Shown here piece by piece: positions 22,249 to 34,177 of a stretch of DNA of 64,000 bases. A program made the position numbers and the translations under genes. Under the pieces are notes generated by a model, which worked only from the letters and a program-made list of their open reading frames with translations, did no database searches and was not told where the DNA came from. The DNA is from Gautieria morchelliformis. Taxonomy: Eukaryota > Basidiomycota > Agaricomycetes > Gomphales > Gomphaceae. The stretch is from contig WHVA01000039.1 in the NCBI GenBank assembly GCA_015179125.1, forward strand, positions 310,001 through 374,000, given 5' to 3'. The number at the start of each line of letters is the position of its first letter. The stretch's first letter is position 1.

Positions 22249-23142
22249 TTACCTTTTTGTAGCCAAGTCATCGGTCTTGTTTTGTTTCGAACGCTGATCA
22301 GCCCGGGGATCTATAGCCGTCTCCTTCTCGAACGATAAGCTGACCTCCTTCTGCACCTTCTTCTTCCCAACCGCAATGCCCTGGGACAATGACGGCGACT
22401 TGATAGCTGGCTCTCCACCCGCTTTTCCTCCATTACTCAGCATTGACTTTACCATATTGGCATATTTGTTCCCAGGCAAGTCCTTCCCTTCTATTGCCTT
22501 CGCAGCGATGTTGATCTCATCCCGCACCCGCACCTTTTCTTTCTTTGGCTTCGGCACCTTCACCGGTTCTGCCTCAGAGTCTACCATCTCCACATCCGAC
22601 TCCTCGATTTTCTTCTTGCTTGCCGACTTCACCGTGGCCTTCTTGCCTGCCGTCTTTGCTATAGCCCCCTTCTTTGTTGTGGCGGTTTTCAGCAGAGCCC
22701 CCTTTCCAGTTTCAGCCTTCCTCTTCTTGGCAGGAGATGGCACCACGGCACTTTCAACCTCTGAGTCGCCAACTACCGAACCTTCAGAGTTGGGAGGTAT
22801 GAACACGCTCTGGTCACAGTCATCTGTCATCTCGATGTCACTCGACTCTTTGATGGGGTTAAGGTTGGATTGAGAGGTATGATTGGCTTTGCGGTTACGA
22901 AGTGGCCAAGGCTTTGGAGTAAAGGGTGGACGGGGAGTAACATCCATGACATCCTCGTTCGCAATGTCATCGCGTTCAAACTCGGCTGCACACTTGATGC
23001 TTTTTTTCTTGGCCTCTGTAAGAGCTGCTTTAGCCTCAGCTTTAGCTGTACGCTCCTCTTGTACTGTGGCTGTGGTTCGACGTGGTGGGGCTTTGGCGAC
23101 TCTTCCAGGGTGAGCTGTTTTGTTACTCGCCCAAGTTTCCAT
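22249..23142 (-). CDS. Hypothetical basic, lysine/alanine-rich protein (297 aa)
   Basis: This open frame starts METWASNKTAHPGR and has no recognisable catalytic domain. The middle is low complexity: acidic patches with SDIEMTDD and SDVEMVDSEAEPV alternate with lysine-rich segments such as SPAKKRKAETGKG and AKTAGKKATVKSASKKK. The composition is that of a nuclear, possibly chromatin- or DNA-binding, disordered protein. It is transcribed divergently from the Plavaka transposase (start 23402), about 260 bp away, so it may be a second gene of that element or an unrelated host gene. I do not recognise the family with confidence. The frame is unbroken, which contrasts with nearby relics. Confidence 0.6.
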   Translation of the reverse strand: METWASNKTAHPGRVAKAPPRRTTATVQEERTAKAEAKAALTEAKKKSIKCAAEFERDDIANEDVMDVTPRPPFTPKPWPLRNRKANHTSQSNLNPIKESSDIEMTDDCDQSVFIPPNSEGSVVGDSEVESAVVPSPAKKRKAETGKGALLKTATTKKGAIAKTAGKKATVKSASKKKIEESDVEMVDSEAEPVKVPKPKKEKVRVRDEINIAAKAIEGKDLPGNKYANMVKSMLSNGGKAGGEPAIKSPSLSQGIAVGKKKVQKEVSLSFEKETAIDPRADQRSKQNKTDDLATKR

Positions 23143-23401
23143 CTAATGTTAAGCTACAGTGGGATCGGGTATTGTGATAGGCTGGGAGACGTGAGGAAGT
23201 GTGTGTTTAATGAGGTGTGTGCAAAAATATTTTCCAGCAAAATCGTGGTAATAATATGAATGTACGACTTCAGACTTTAGCAGAATTTACAAGTTCGGAC
23301 TTTACCACGCTATCCCAGCCCTCCACCTGTTTTCACTGAATTTCTCCACTTGTGGTGCTTTCTTCTGCGCTCTACTTCTTCTACCATCCTACTTTACAGC
23401 A

Positions 23402-26400
23402 ATGCTGCCAAACCCTAATTTGCAAGTTGCTCATGCTCATACACTTCGTTCTCCACCTCCTACCCTTGCTTGCCAATACTGTCCTCGACACTTCCGCAGC
23501 AAAGGTGGATGTACCAAACACATACAAGCAAAACACCCAGTGGATGGGCTTGAAATCCATGGACCCCACCATTCCTCGCTGCCATCGCCTTCGTCATCCC
23601 CATCTCAGGATTCATCTTCTCATCGATCACCTCCCGAGCAACCTCCCAGTCCAATTCCCATTGAACCTATGCCGGTACCCGCTTCAGACAACATGGATGT
23701 TGAATATCCTAGTTTTGGTTTGGATCATACACCACCCAGGTCATATGTAGCCTTCGGCGAAGAGTTGAACATAAACTCATCACCTGGAGGCAACGCAAGG
23801 GACCAGTGCACTCCTGACCTTCCTCGTATTACTCGTGCTTATCACGCCAAGCTCAACGGTATGTCAAGCTACTCAGTACTCCTTTAAATATACATTAATG
23901 TTAATTACTTTTTATAGGGCAGATCTGCAATGAGAACGGTGATGATATACCACCTGATACACTACCTCCTCCACGTGGTTCAGACCAGGGACCTGACGAC
24001 TGGACACCATATGCTAATCACCTCGAATTTGAAGTTGCTGACTTCCTGTATCGTCGCAACCAGATGTCAGCTGGGGATATTAACTTCATTCTTAGCCTCT
24101 GGGCAGCGTCCCTTGCTATCCACAACGACAAACCACCATTTTCAAAAGTCACGCACATGTATGACACGATCGACTCCACACCTCTTGGCGATATTTCCTG
24201 GGAGTCATTCAGCTTGCAGTATATTGGAGAAATACCTGCAGACAATGTCCCATCTTGGATGGAAGCAGATTATGATGTCTGGTTCCGTGACCCACGTATT
24301 CTGGTCCCTAATCTCGTGTCTAACCCTGATTTCAAATTCAACTTCGATTACACACCCTTTCAAGAGCGTACTACTGATAATACCCATCGGTTTCGGGATT
24401 TTATGTCTGGGAATTGGGCCTGGAGTCAGGCAGTAAGTCATCACCATCGTCTCGGATTTTAAAAATCATGCTCATCATTGATTAGGACATTATAGCTGAT
24501 GATCCCCAAACCCATGGCTCAGTCTTTTGCCCCATAATACTTGGCAGTGACAAAACTACTGTATCTGTAGCTACTGGACATAATGAGTATTGGCCCGTTT
24601 ATCTCTCCATCGGCAATATACACAATAATATCCGACAAGTGCATCGCAATGGTGTTGTGCTTCTTGCTTTCCTTGCAATCCCTAAAAGTAAGTTTTATAT
24701 CTAACCGTATTATTATTTGCTGACACATCTGTATTTCATTTAGCGACTCATGAATTTCGCGATGATGCTGCCTTTCGTAAATTTCGCCGTCAACTCCTAC
24801 ATTCGTCACTGGCCAAAATACTCGAACCTCTCAAACCTGGCATGACAAGTCCTGAGGTCATTCGATTTCCAGACGACCACTTCAGGAAGGTTATTTATGG
24901 GCTTGGCCCTTACATCGCAGACTGTCCAGAACAGGCACTGCTCGCCTGCATTGTGCAAGGCTGGTGTGCAAAGTATGTATTCTTTTATGCTGATGGGACA
25001 CTTCGCTGACACGTTATTTCAGATGTACTGCACCTGCCAAAGACCTCGACACCGGTCATCATGTGCGCCGCTCTCAGGCACACACTGACCTGCTAGTTGA
25101 AGAGTTTGAGCTCGGTATGCTATGGGATGAATATGGACTGGTTGGGGATATTGTTGTCTGTGTTTTTGTTTACCACCACTGAAATTTTAAACATCTCTAA
25201 GTGTTATTCTTTTTAGCCATTTACCAATGGTTTTCCCCGTGCCAATATCAACGAACTCCTTTCATCTGACATATTACACCAGCTGATCAAGGGTATGTTC
25301 AAGGACCACCTCGTTACATGGGTGAATGACTACATCAAGGTTGAACACTCGGCATCAGAAGCACAGAAGATACTTGATGACATTGATCGGCAGTAAATTT
25401 GCCTCTGCCTGTATATTGGTTATAATTCCTGAATTAATTTTCTAGCATAGCGCTAGCTCCGTCTTTTGCAGGGCTTAGATGGTTTCCTGAAGGCAGGAAC
25501 TTCAAGCAATGGACTCAAGCCGCTCATGAAGGTGCCCATCTCATTTATATTAATATATAATTATGTTTAACAACTTCACGCACAGGTCTACTTACCAGCA
25601 ATTGAAGGCCATGTGCCAGATGAGATGGTGAAAGCGATGCATGCCTTCCTGGACTTCTGCTACATAGCTCGACGTGACACACACGAGACACACAGCCTTG
25701 CAGCCTTGGACAATGCCCTTCAACGGTTTCACCGCCACCGTGAAGTCTTTCGGACAAGTGGTGTTCGTGCTGAGGGTTTCAACCTTCCAAGGCAACACTC
25801 TCTCATCCATTATGTTAAAATGATTCGGGCCTATGGGGCACCGAATGGCCTTTGCTCCTCCATCACAGAATCCAAGCACATTAAGGCTGTGAAGGAGCCG
25901 TGGCAACGCTCAAGTCGTTTTGAGGCACTCAGCCAGATGCTCCTTACCAATCAGCGCCTTGATAAACTCGCCGCTGCTCGTGTTGATTTCGTTAACCGTG
26001 GTATGCTGAAGGGCACATGTCTATCATCAGTTTGGGAGGGCATTCTTCGTGCGTGGGTCAATTATACCATGACAATCGTCCGAACTAACATTTCATGTGA
26101 TTTACAGGATGAACCAAGCTGATCCTGGCTCTGATCCACCAGATCCCCTTCTTGATCAGGATCCTCAACTTGCCGACAATGGCAATGATGGCGACAACAG
26201 CGGCAGTAATAATGGCAACAATATGGGCAATATTGATGAAGACAATGATGACGAAGCTGAAGGCGACGTTGCTGGTCCCACCGTAGAGGCCCATGTTGAC
26301 CTAGCAAAGACTGATGTAAGCATTGCATAACTTAGTTTTGGAATATACTAACTATGTTTGCAGTATGCAGAGTTTACCCAGATGATATCGCTGCCGAAAT

Positions 26401-27009
26401 TGAACAACCTGACTTCTCCGATCTCATCCAGCAATTTATCCATAAACAGGAAAATGCTCAGGACTCCAACTCCAATAACAGCCTTGTGGCTCTCCCCACA
26501 TTTTATGGAAAGATAACTGTATATCCTTCTGCTGTTGCCACTTTCCATGCACCTAGTGACATCTCGGGCATCGGCGGCATGCGCCGCGAACGTATACGTG
26601 CGGTTAACTCATGGAGAAAAGGGTCTGGGCGTTATGACACTATTTTTGTCAACACCGATCCATTTGCAGAGGGTATGCGTGGTCTTGACATCGCTCGCGT
26701 ATGACTCTTCTTTTCATTCTCTCATGATGGCGTCCAGTATCCCTGCGCCCTTGTGCATTGGTTCTCACGTTTGGGTGATTCACCAAATGACAACACAGGC
26801 CTGTGGATTGTTGAACCAGATACATCGGATGATGACCGTGCAACTCTCCGAGTCACCTCGATACTATCGTTCGAGCTGCACATCTTCTTCCAGTATTTGG
26901 TCATGAATATGTATCACGGACTCTTTCTTTCTCAGACACACTCGATGAATTTACCAGCTTCTATGTCAACAAATATGCTGATCACCATGCATTCGAGATT
27001 GCTTTCTAA
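23402..27009 (+). pseudogene. Plavaka-type (CACTA-like) transposase, late nonsense and frameshift
   Basis: This multi-exon gene has an N-terminal C2H2 finger (CQYCPRHFRSKGGCTKHIQ). The conserved Plavaka body includes FRDFMSGNWAWSQA, then PIILGSDKTTVSVATG, NEYWPVYLSIGNI and HEFRDDAAFRKFRRQL, followed by HVPDEMVKAMHAFLDFCYIA and HSLIHYVKMIRAYGAPNG, then ITESKHIKAVKEPWQRS. An acidic Asp/Asn-rich tract lies near 26130-26290. Exons are bounded by GT-AG introns (for example 23859-23917, 24433-24485, 24688-24743). Near the C-terminus, ARV is followed by an in-frame TGA (26702-26704) where the frame otherwise continues LFFSFSHDGVQYPCALVHW. A 1-nt frameshift follows near 26865, after which DTIVRAAHLLPVFGHEY resumes and ends at a TAA (27007-27009). 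The catalytic part could still be translated as a truncated protein. Confidence 0.78.
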
Positions 27010-27762
27010 AAGTTTCCGGTCTCGCTATACCGCTCAATCTCGCTGGGAATCAGTTCAATTTCGCACCGGTGCGTTACTTCCATTCATCAGCCCTCTTTTG
27101 TTCTGATCAGCACTGCAGACCGTATATATTGTGGTATGGAGAAAAGAGACGACTTCGGAGCACTAAACACTTTTACTTCAGGCATACATACTGTGTTTCC
27201 CAATGCCCCGCGCAGCGTGTCACTGAGGCCGCAGATGACTTCCGGGATGCCATAGCGCGGCTTGGAGAGAGTGGGGAAGATGCAGGTGGCGGGGAGGACG
27301 GTCCTAATGATGCTGGCGACATTCGGATCCAGCGTGTGGGGGAAGGCTGTTGCTTCGGCCTGACCAAGCAGCGGTTTGTCGTGTTGATGTTCCCGGAGTT
27401 GTTAGGGACAGTGATTTAGGTTAAATTTAGGGCCCATCGCACTACCGGATAGCTCTAGTACATTGAAGTCGGCTGAACCAGCTCCCATGGGGCAGCTCCC
27501 GCACGAGCTGGAGATCTCCGGACACGACGGCTGCGTGCGACGCGCCGACGCACGTCCTCGACGTCTATGCACCCACGCCTACTCTCTCCCACGGTTGCCT
27601 CTGTGCAGATGATTCGCTCTTCCCCGGTCCAGCCCGACGATTCCAAACGAGTGTATTCTCCTTGAGATCTCGATGGGTGATGTGCTGGAGTTACCCAGCG
27701 AGCTGAGCACTCGAGATGTCAGCATCACTACTGGAAGATTCGACTCGGTCAAATTCACTGTT
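27010..27762 (+). other. Region without a recognisable gene
   Basis: An open stretch ending at 27419 contains a Gly/Glu/Asp-rich segment but resembles nothing I know. The following 300 bp up to the COG5 relic show no supported feature. The right end of the Plavaka element should be here, but I found no CACTA-like terminal repeat. Confidence 0.4.
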
Positions 27763-27901
27763 GCACTCCTCTCATGAATCTGAAAGCTCTACTGCAGACG
27801 AATAGACTGTCCCATTACGTTCCGTCAACGCTGTTACTGCGTCTTTCCCTGCTATAGATGCGACTCGTGCATATGTGACCACAGAGATGGAGAACATGGT
27901 C

Positions 27902-27902
<1 letters not shown>
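27763..27902 (+). pseudogene. COG5: COG5 Golgi tethering subunit, left fragment
   Basis: One frame reads SSHESESSTADE, a TAG stop (27803-27805), then TVPLRSVNAVTASFPAID and ATRAYVTTEMENMV, where LINE 1 interrupts it. This matches the region of COG5 before the conserved LQTA block. COG5 is a subunit of the conserved oligomeric Golgi complex, which tethers retrograde vesicles. The last 11 bp (27892-27902, GAACATGGTCG) are the LINE target duplication. The exon continues after 34341. Identification rests on the joined context with the right fragment, and is from memory of the family. Confidence 0.7.
27892..27902 (+). repeat. LINE 1 target-site duplication GAACATGGTCG (partner 34331-34341)
   Basis: The same 11 bp flank the LINE. 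The left copy abuts the poly-T tract at 27903 and the right copy abuts the 5' end of the element at 34330. This fixes both element boundaries. Confidence 0.93.
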
Positions 27903-27945
<43 letters not shown>

Positions 27946-28695
27946 CATTTTATTCGACCGCAGGTGTACCTATGATGGTCGCTGCACGCATTGTACCTAG
28001 AAAGGGCGGGCCTTCCTCCTCGCTCCCTGAGGCTCCCACCCGCTGCGTTCTCGAGTGGGCGGTGGCACCGGCGACGGATCCTCTCCCCCGCCGGCCCGAC
28101 CACCCCCTTGGGGTCGTTTACCGCCCCCCTCTGTTGTGAGATAAGGTACTCCCGCTCTCCGCTTGGTTGTTACATCCCATGTGGTTGATCTGTCATGCTA
28201 AGTGCTCGGCCGCCGGAGCGGGCCTGCACGACATGTGGGAGCGCCGCAGCCATAAGAGAATAAAAGAAAAGGGTCCGGAGTGTGTTGTTGCGCCGTATCG
28301 CCCGGCTGTCTGGTCCTGAACCCGATCCCGCATTCCCTGCTGTGTCGAGTCTTATCATGTCATTGCTCGAGCTAGGTGGATTGATGGATAGAGGTATCGG
28401 CAAGCATAGTGCTGTGTCACTGTCCTTTCCAGTAATAGTCATAGTCATAATCATAATCGCTGGTCCTGTCTGTGTGGATGTGATCTCGTCATCTGGCAGG
28501 TAAACGGGGGGTGACATCACCGAAAGTGCCCTCTAATCGCTTTGTCTCTGCCACATAGGATAAGAGCGCTGTCATCCCCTTGGTGCTCCCTAGAAGCGTC
28601 TTCGCCGACTTGACCTGCAACCCATCTTTCGACGGAGTTTGTGTCTGGCGTGCTCGTAGGTGCGGCAGTTGAACAAGAAGTGGTGCACTGTTTTG

Positions 28696-31600
28696 TCAGC
28701 TGATGAGCACGCCGGGAATAGGGCGACGTGGCCCTCTTGATTCTGTGGAGATGTCTGTTGAGGGGGCGTGGCCCGTCCGTAGTTGCGTGATCAAACTGGT
28801 TTGGGCCTGGGTGAGGTCAGATGTCATCTTGCAGTAGCTCTTGGAGGGGAGGCTCTCGTCTATCTTCTCCAGTCTGGCAAAACGGGGCGAGACCATCCAC
28901 TGTCTCTGCCATTCCTGTCTTTGTTCTGTGCGAAAGCACTGACGTGCAGCAGCCATGCTGCGCGGTAGTAGCTCCGGTGATAGGAAGGCAGGGAGCTCAC
29001 TCTGTGGACTGCTATCTCCTTTAGCTGCTCTCCTCGCTTCTGAATCCGCCGCTTCGTTCCCTTCCACGTCATCATGTCCGGAGGTCCATGTGACCTTGAG
29101 CTTGACTCTGCGTCTCCGCGTCGGCCTAGCCACCCCGTTGGCCATGTTGTTGGCCTGTTCTAGGATGTGCTGAGCTGTCCTGGACCGTACGCGGCCAATG
29201 GACTGTATGATGGCCTGGTTGTCCAGCAGGATCGTCGCCTCCTTGATCCCTTTCTCTCTTGACAGGAGCTCGAGGGCTAATACTATGCCAATCGCCTCTG
29301 CCTCATATGTGGTATGGTCAGCTAGTGAGCCCAGGTGATACCTCACCGCTTTGATCTTCCATCCTCCCTTGTACAAGACCGCTGCGGCCCCTGCCCCTTG
29401 CTCCAGGCCGGAGCCATCTGTATAGACCTTCGCGTCCGTGGTGTCGTTCATGTCGTCCTCCTTGGACTCCTCCCTGGTGGGCGCTATCTCTGTGGTGAAG
29501 AGCTGGGCCGCGTCGGGCGGCTGCAGGGCCGGCATGATTTTCTCATAGGCCTCGGGGGTAAGGTGGAAGGCGTGAAGAAGCTGGTGCAGCAAGGAAGGGT
29601 GTCTTTTCACTAGACGTCTAGTACATGATCGCGCCGGCCGGTGTAGCAGGTGGGCCTTTGGTAGGGTGACGAGTTGGAGGGCCGCCCGATGACACACTTC
29701 CTGCATCAGCAGTTCGATGGGCATGATGTTGGCGTGGGCCTCCAGGACGTCCGTTGCTGTCATCCTGATCGCGCCAGTAATAGCCACGGTTGCTATCCTC
29801 TGTACCGAGGTTAGCTTTTTCGCTACACCTACCGACCCCTTAGCCTTTTTTCCTCCCTCCTGCCTCCTCACCGGGGGAACCAGACATCTGCAGTGTACGT
29901 GAACTTGGGGATGGCTACAGCTCGGTACAGCTGTCTCATGAGGCCAGCGCGCACGCCTGTTGACGGTTTAGACAATCTGCGAAAAATCAAGGTCCACTTA
30001 GCAGCTTTTGCCACGGCTTTCTCCGCTTGTATGTTCCATCGCAGCTCCTCTTCCAGGAACACACCTAGGAACTTGTGGGCCTTGGCCGGCTCGATATCCG
30101 CATCATCATAGAGGAAGTTAGGTCTCGTCATTGGCCTTGTCTTACCCACGCGCGCTGGATCTGGCACCCTCCTCCTCGAGAAACACACCACCGCAAACTT
30201 CGTCTTTTAGAACCTGGAGTTGTGGGTGACCGTCCATTCCTTCGCGCCGCCTGGCTTCAACAGCATCTCCCTGAGGCTGTCGTAAGCCTCCTCATAGGTG
30301 TCCCCTTCGGCGTACAAGTTTGTGTCGTCCACAAAGGCGACCGCGGCCTGTCCTTTCCTGTCTGGGATGTCTAGCAGGTCAGCGTTATAGTATAAGTCAA
30401 GGATCATGGATAGCGGGTCCCCCTGTCCTATGCCGTTGTCTATCGCCACCCAATCGGATGTGCAGTCATCGAATCGTAGCTTCGTGCGCCTGTTTGCCAG
30501 CATTCTTTCCACAAACAGGACATATTCTTCCGGGACCCGCCGCTTACGCATGTTATGCAGGAGCCGGTCCGTGACCGCGTTTGGAAAGGCACCCTCGATA
30601 TCCAGGAACAGCATTACTGCCACCTTCTTCCGTCGCCAGGCCCCTTTGATTCTGTTAACTACCAGGTGTAGGGAGTCTGTCGTGGTGCGCCCAGGCCTCC
30701 CCCCGAAGTGGTTCGCCGGTAGAAGGTGGTATTTCTCTGTCATGTATACCAGGTCCTCTGACACAATTGCTGTCAATAGTTTGCCGATGGTGTTGAGGAG
30801 CGCTATAGGCCGGTAGGCTTTAGGCATGTCATAGCTGGCCTTGCCTGGTTTCCAGAGGACAATCGTGACCCACGTCCTCCAGTTATTGCTGTATGTTCGC
30901 AACGTGAAAGTGGCGCGGAAGATATGAAGGAGGTACTCAGCGATCAGATCTACCGTCTCCTTCAAGACGATGTTTGGAATGCCATCATCACCCGGTGCCT
31001 TGTGGGGCTTAAGCCTGGCTATCTGTCTCCTAATCTGGTCCTCGTGCAGCTGGAAGCTGTGTGCGATCCTTTTCGGATAGCGGCAGTGCGACGGGACCTG
31101 TGTCTCAGGGGGCTTCGGTGGAAAGAAGGTGCCGGCCAGGAGCTTGCTCTTGTCCGTGTTCGTCTCGGCCGACCACTCCACCCGGTCCGTGGTGCGGCCT
31201 CTCAGTGTTGGTATCCTGGTCTTGCCGCCATCTGACGCGGGGTTAGACAGGTATCTGTTGGCCGACCATAGCATGTGATCATCAATGTCCTCTAGGTAGT
31301 CGGCCCAGTGCTGCGCCTTGGCTTTTTTTATCGCCTCACCGTATTCGGCACTGACCCTGCGATGTTCCTGGTGGGAGGGATGGTCAGCGATCGGGCGGTA
31401 ACGATATGATTCATTGTTGATTTTGTTCTTAGCCTTCTTAAGTATCGTAAGCTCCCAACTCCACCATCGACGCGAGTGTGGCACTGGCTTGGAGAGCGGT
31501 ACTACTTCGCTGATCGTCTCCTGAATGGCAGTTGTCAGTGCGTCAACAGCCTCGCTGAACTCAGCTATCGTGTCCAGCTCTTTAGGTCCTGGCACTTCCT

Positions 31601-32444
31601 CGAGCCGCTCCTCCAGTTGTTCCCTAAACAGCTCCCAGTCGACCATTCTGTAGTTCCGGAATGGGGCCGGCGGGTTGTGCATCGCCTCCAGGTCGAGTAC
31701 TGTGAGGACTGGCACGTGATCCGTGCCCGGCCCCCGTAGCCTGGGGCTAGTGTCGCACGTGATGACTGTTTCGGCCACGTTGTCAGTACAGAACACGTTA
31801 TCTACCCGTGTCCAGTTCTTGGTAGCCATTGATTGTAGGGTTGGCGTTCGTTTCGGTAGCGTCATTACCATGTTGTAGTCCGCTAATAATGATATGAGTT
31901 CCTCGGCCTCCCTGGTCGCCGCCGCCGCGAACAGATGATGGTTACGCTCTTCGTCCCACATAGCATGATGCCTGTTGAAATTGCCACACCATAGCATGGA
32001 GTGGGTTTCCTGCTGAATGAGGTTGCGGCGCTCCCTGTCGATGAAGTGGTCGAGCGCCCTGAGGGTGTTGGAGTGGTCGCAGTCGTTATATATATTGAAG
32101 ATAGTAACTTTGCCTCGTGGGTGTCGGAGCTGGATCACGGTAACGTCGTTTGTGCCTTCAAAAGAGACCTGTGACCACAAATTGGTGTCCAGGCTGGCGT
32201 TGACTAGAATCACTGATCTTTTTGCGGAGACATCAGCGAGGTGAGAAGTGGGATAGATCACGCGCCAGTTATGATTTGCTCTTGTATTTCCCAGGGTGTT
32301 GATGTAGGGTTCTTGCAATAAAATGACGTCCCATTCCCTGTGTAGGGCCGAGTTGATAAGGTCGTAGTGCGCTTGGTCGGACTTGTTGAGGTTTTGTTGA
32401 TAGATTCTCAGTCTCGTTGGTATGGGATCTATGGTGTAAGACAT
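28696..32444 (-). pseudogene. LINE 1 ORF2: endonuclease, RT, RNase H; several lesions
   Basis: It starts MSYTIDPIPTRLRIYQQNLNK at 32444, and its ATG overlaps the ORF1 TAA as TAATG. The APE endonuclease shows VILLQEPYINTLG and GTDHVPV, but the metal-binding motif GDFN is GNFN (codon 31980-31982). RT has KAPGDDGIPN, YRPIALLNTIGKL, LFLDIEGAFPN, GIGQGDPLS and the catalytic FVDD. A TAA at 30207-30209 follows HNSRF, a frameshift lies near 29870 after ADVWFP, and RNase H (VYTDGSGLEQGAGAAAVLY, then TILLDNQAI and GNEAADSEARRAA) continues in another frame. A further frameshift near 28740 precedes the Cys/His tail (TVHHFLFNCRTYEHARH). The protein cannot be made whole. Confidence 0.87.
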
Positions 32445-34177
32445 TAGTTTCGGCCCATCGAGGGCAGCCTGTTATCACTATTCGCGTCGCCCCATCTGAT
32501 GTTGGGGCCCAGTTTGATTCTGTTAGTCGAGGTGACGGGGCTGGCCCGCTGTCGAGTGGATCGAGAGCGCGCCCCACCAGTCCCCAGTGGTTCACGCTGG
32601 GTGCGTTGGAAAGGGAGTGTCGATTGTTTATACTTACCTTTGCGGTGGGTGGCTGTTTGCCAACCGTCGTTATCCACGAGAGGCGGTCCTGGTGTCATCC
32701 AGTATGGTGGGAGGGTAGGTTTTGGGGGCTGTGACACGTGCGTCCACGGCTCCTCCGTGGGGAAGTACGGCATTTGATTCTCTAGGAGCCTGGTGGTGAT
32801 TTCCTCGCACTTGCGAAGGAACATAGGGCATGCTCTGTCCCAGCTGGCGTGGCCGTCCAACTTGCAGGACGCGCAGCGCAGCTTCCCTACCTCAGCGCAG
32901 GCCGACGTCTTGTGTCTTTCCCCGCAGGTGCCGCACGTGTCGAAGGGCTGCGGTCACGTGTACGACAGATGGTTCCACCCCTGGCATTTCAGACACCTGG
33001 TGGGTTCCTTCTTGCACTTTTCTGCGTATACCCGTTTCTGACAGATTATCAGCCCATTGGTTAGGACTTTATTGGCCACCTCCGGGCTGGTGAATGTTGC
33101 CAGCGCGTGGCCGCAGGTCTGGCCCGCTGCCCGGCGGTGCGTGGGCTTAAGCCACCTTGCCTTGTCGATCACGCCACACGGTAGTTTGTTGTAGCCTTCT
33201 ATGGCCCTCAGCTCCTCACCTCTGTCTGGCCCGAAATGGAGTGGGATGAATTGCAGCACGATCGGGAACAGTCGCGTTTTCATTCTTGCGTCCAGTGCTA
33301 ATGTGTTTGTGAAGTGTACTCTTTGCTGTGCCTCGTTGATCCATTGTGCCGATACCTCACTTTCAAATTCGAAGAGTATTCCTCCGTTGTTCAACCTCCT
33401 CGCGCTGACGATCGTGTGGCTGGCGGAGTCGCTGATACCGTCCAGTATGTCGTTGGCCCATTTTGCCATGGCTGCGTTGTCCAGTTCCGCCAGGACCTGT
33501 TCCCCCGGCTCCCCTGCATCGACCAAAATCTGCCTCTGTTTTACCCCTTCCCATGCGCGCACTCTTGCATCGCAGCTCCACCCTGCCGCTGCGGCATACG
33601 ACACGGGCTGCATCTGCCCTCCAGTAGCGCTGTCGCCGCTCATGGGCGGGCCCGCCGGTATCTGCTCCACAACCGCATCCACTATCCTCTGTGCGGTGCC
33701 ATCGCTCTCCTGTCTGAGCTCCTCTACGGTTCCAGCTAGGCTGTCCGTCGACGACCTGATCCTGGTCGCGGCCTCCTCTATCTTCTGTATAACCGGGGCG
33801 AAGACCCCTTGCAGGCGCTCATTGACGTCGGTCACTACCGATGCCACGGTTGAGCGATCCGCCAGGTCCGTGATCAGAACGGAGATCGCTTTCATCCCCT
33901 CCTCCAGGGTTTTCGACATGACTTGGGAGTCGGCGAGGTGGAGTACTGCCGTGGCGAGATTGTGGTAGGTTATGGTCTGTCTCTCTGGTATGAGCTTCTT
34001 GGACAGGAGGAAGTCCTGCGCTGTCACTGCGCTGATGGTGCCCGTTGCCTGCTCCGTCTCGCTTCTGCGGGTGTTCTGGGAATCGGAGCGCAGCCGTCGT
34101 TGGGTGTCTGGGCGCTGCGCTGTGTTTGCTGGGGCCAGCCGGCCCCTACTGGTGGCGGCAGTCGTTGGGGCCACCAT
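32444..34177 (-). pseudogene. LINE 1 ORF1 (gag-like), in-frame stop in a zinc knuckle
   Basis: The likely start is MVAPTTAATSRGR at 34177. A longer frame begins at 34336, but that ATG lies in the target duplication, outside the element. The middle has a helical region (LADRSTVASVVTDVNERLQG, then SLAGTVEELRQESDGTAQRI). The C-terminal third has three CCHC knuckles: CLKCQGWNHLSYT followed by TGA (32954-32956) exactly where the final Cys codon is expected, then CGTCGERHKTSAC and CASCKLDGHASWDRAC. The frame continues unbroken after the stop to a TAA at 32444-32446. ORF1 proteins bind element RNA. Here the knuckles would be lost without readthrough. Confidence 0.85.

Noticed and set aside
27903..27941. 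Long T run as a terminator or sequencing artefact
   Set aside because: It sits at the 3' end of a minus-strand LINE next to a matching 11-bp duplication, so it is the poly(A) tail. The same applies to 48493-48519.
30207..30374. Plus-strand open frames opposite LINE 1 and LINE 2 (for example 33201-33968 and 52643-53479)
   Set aside because: They are the complement of well-supported LINE coding sequence and show no independent domain.
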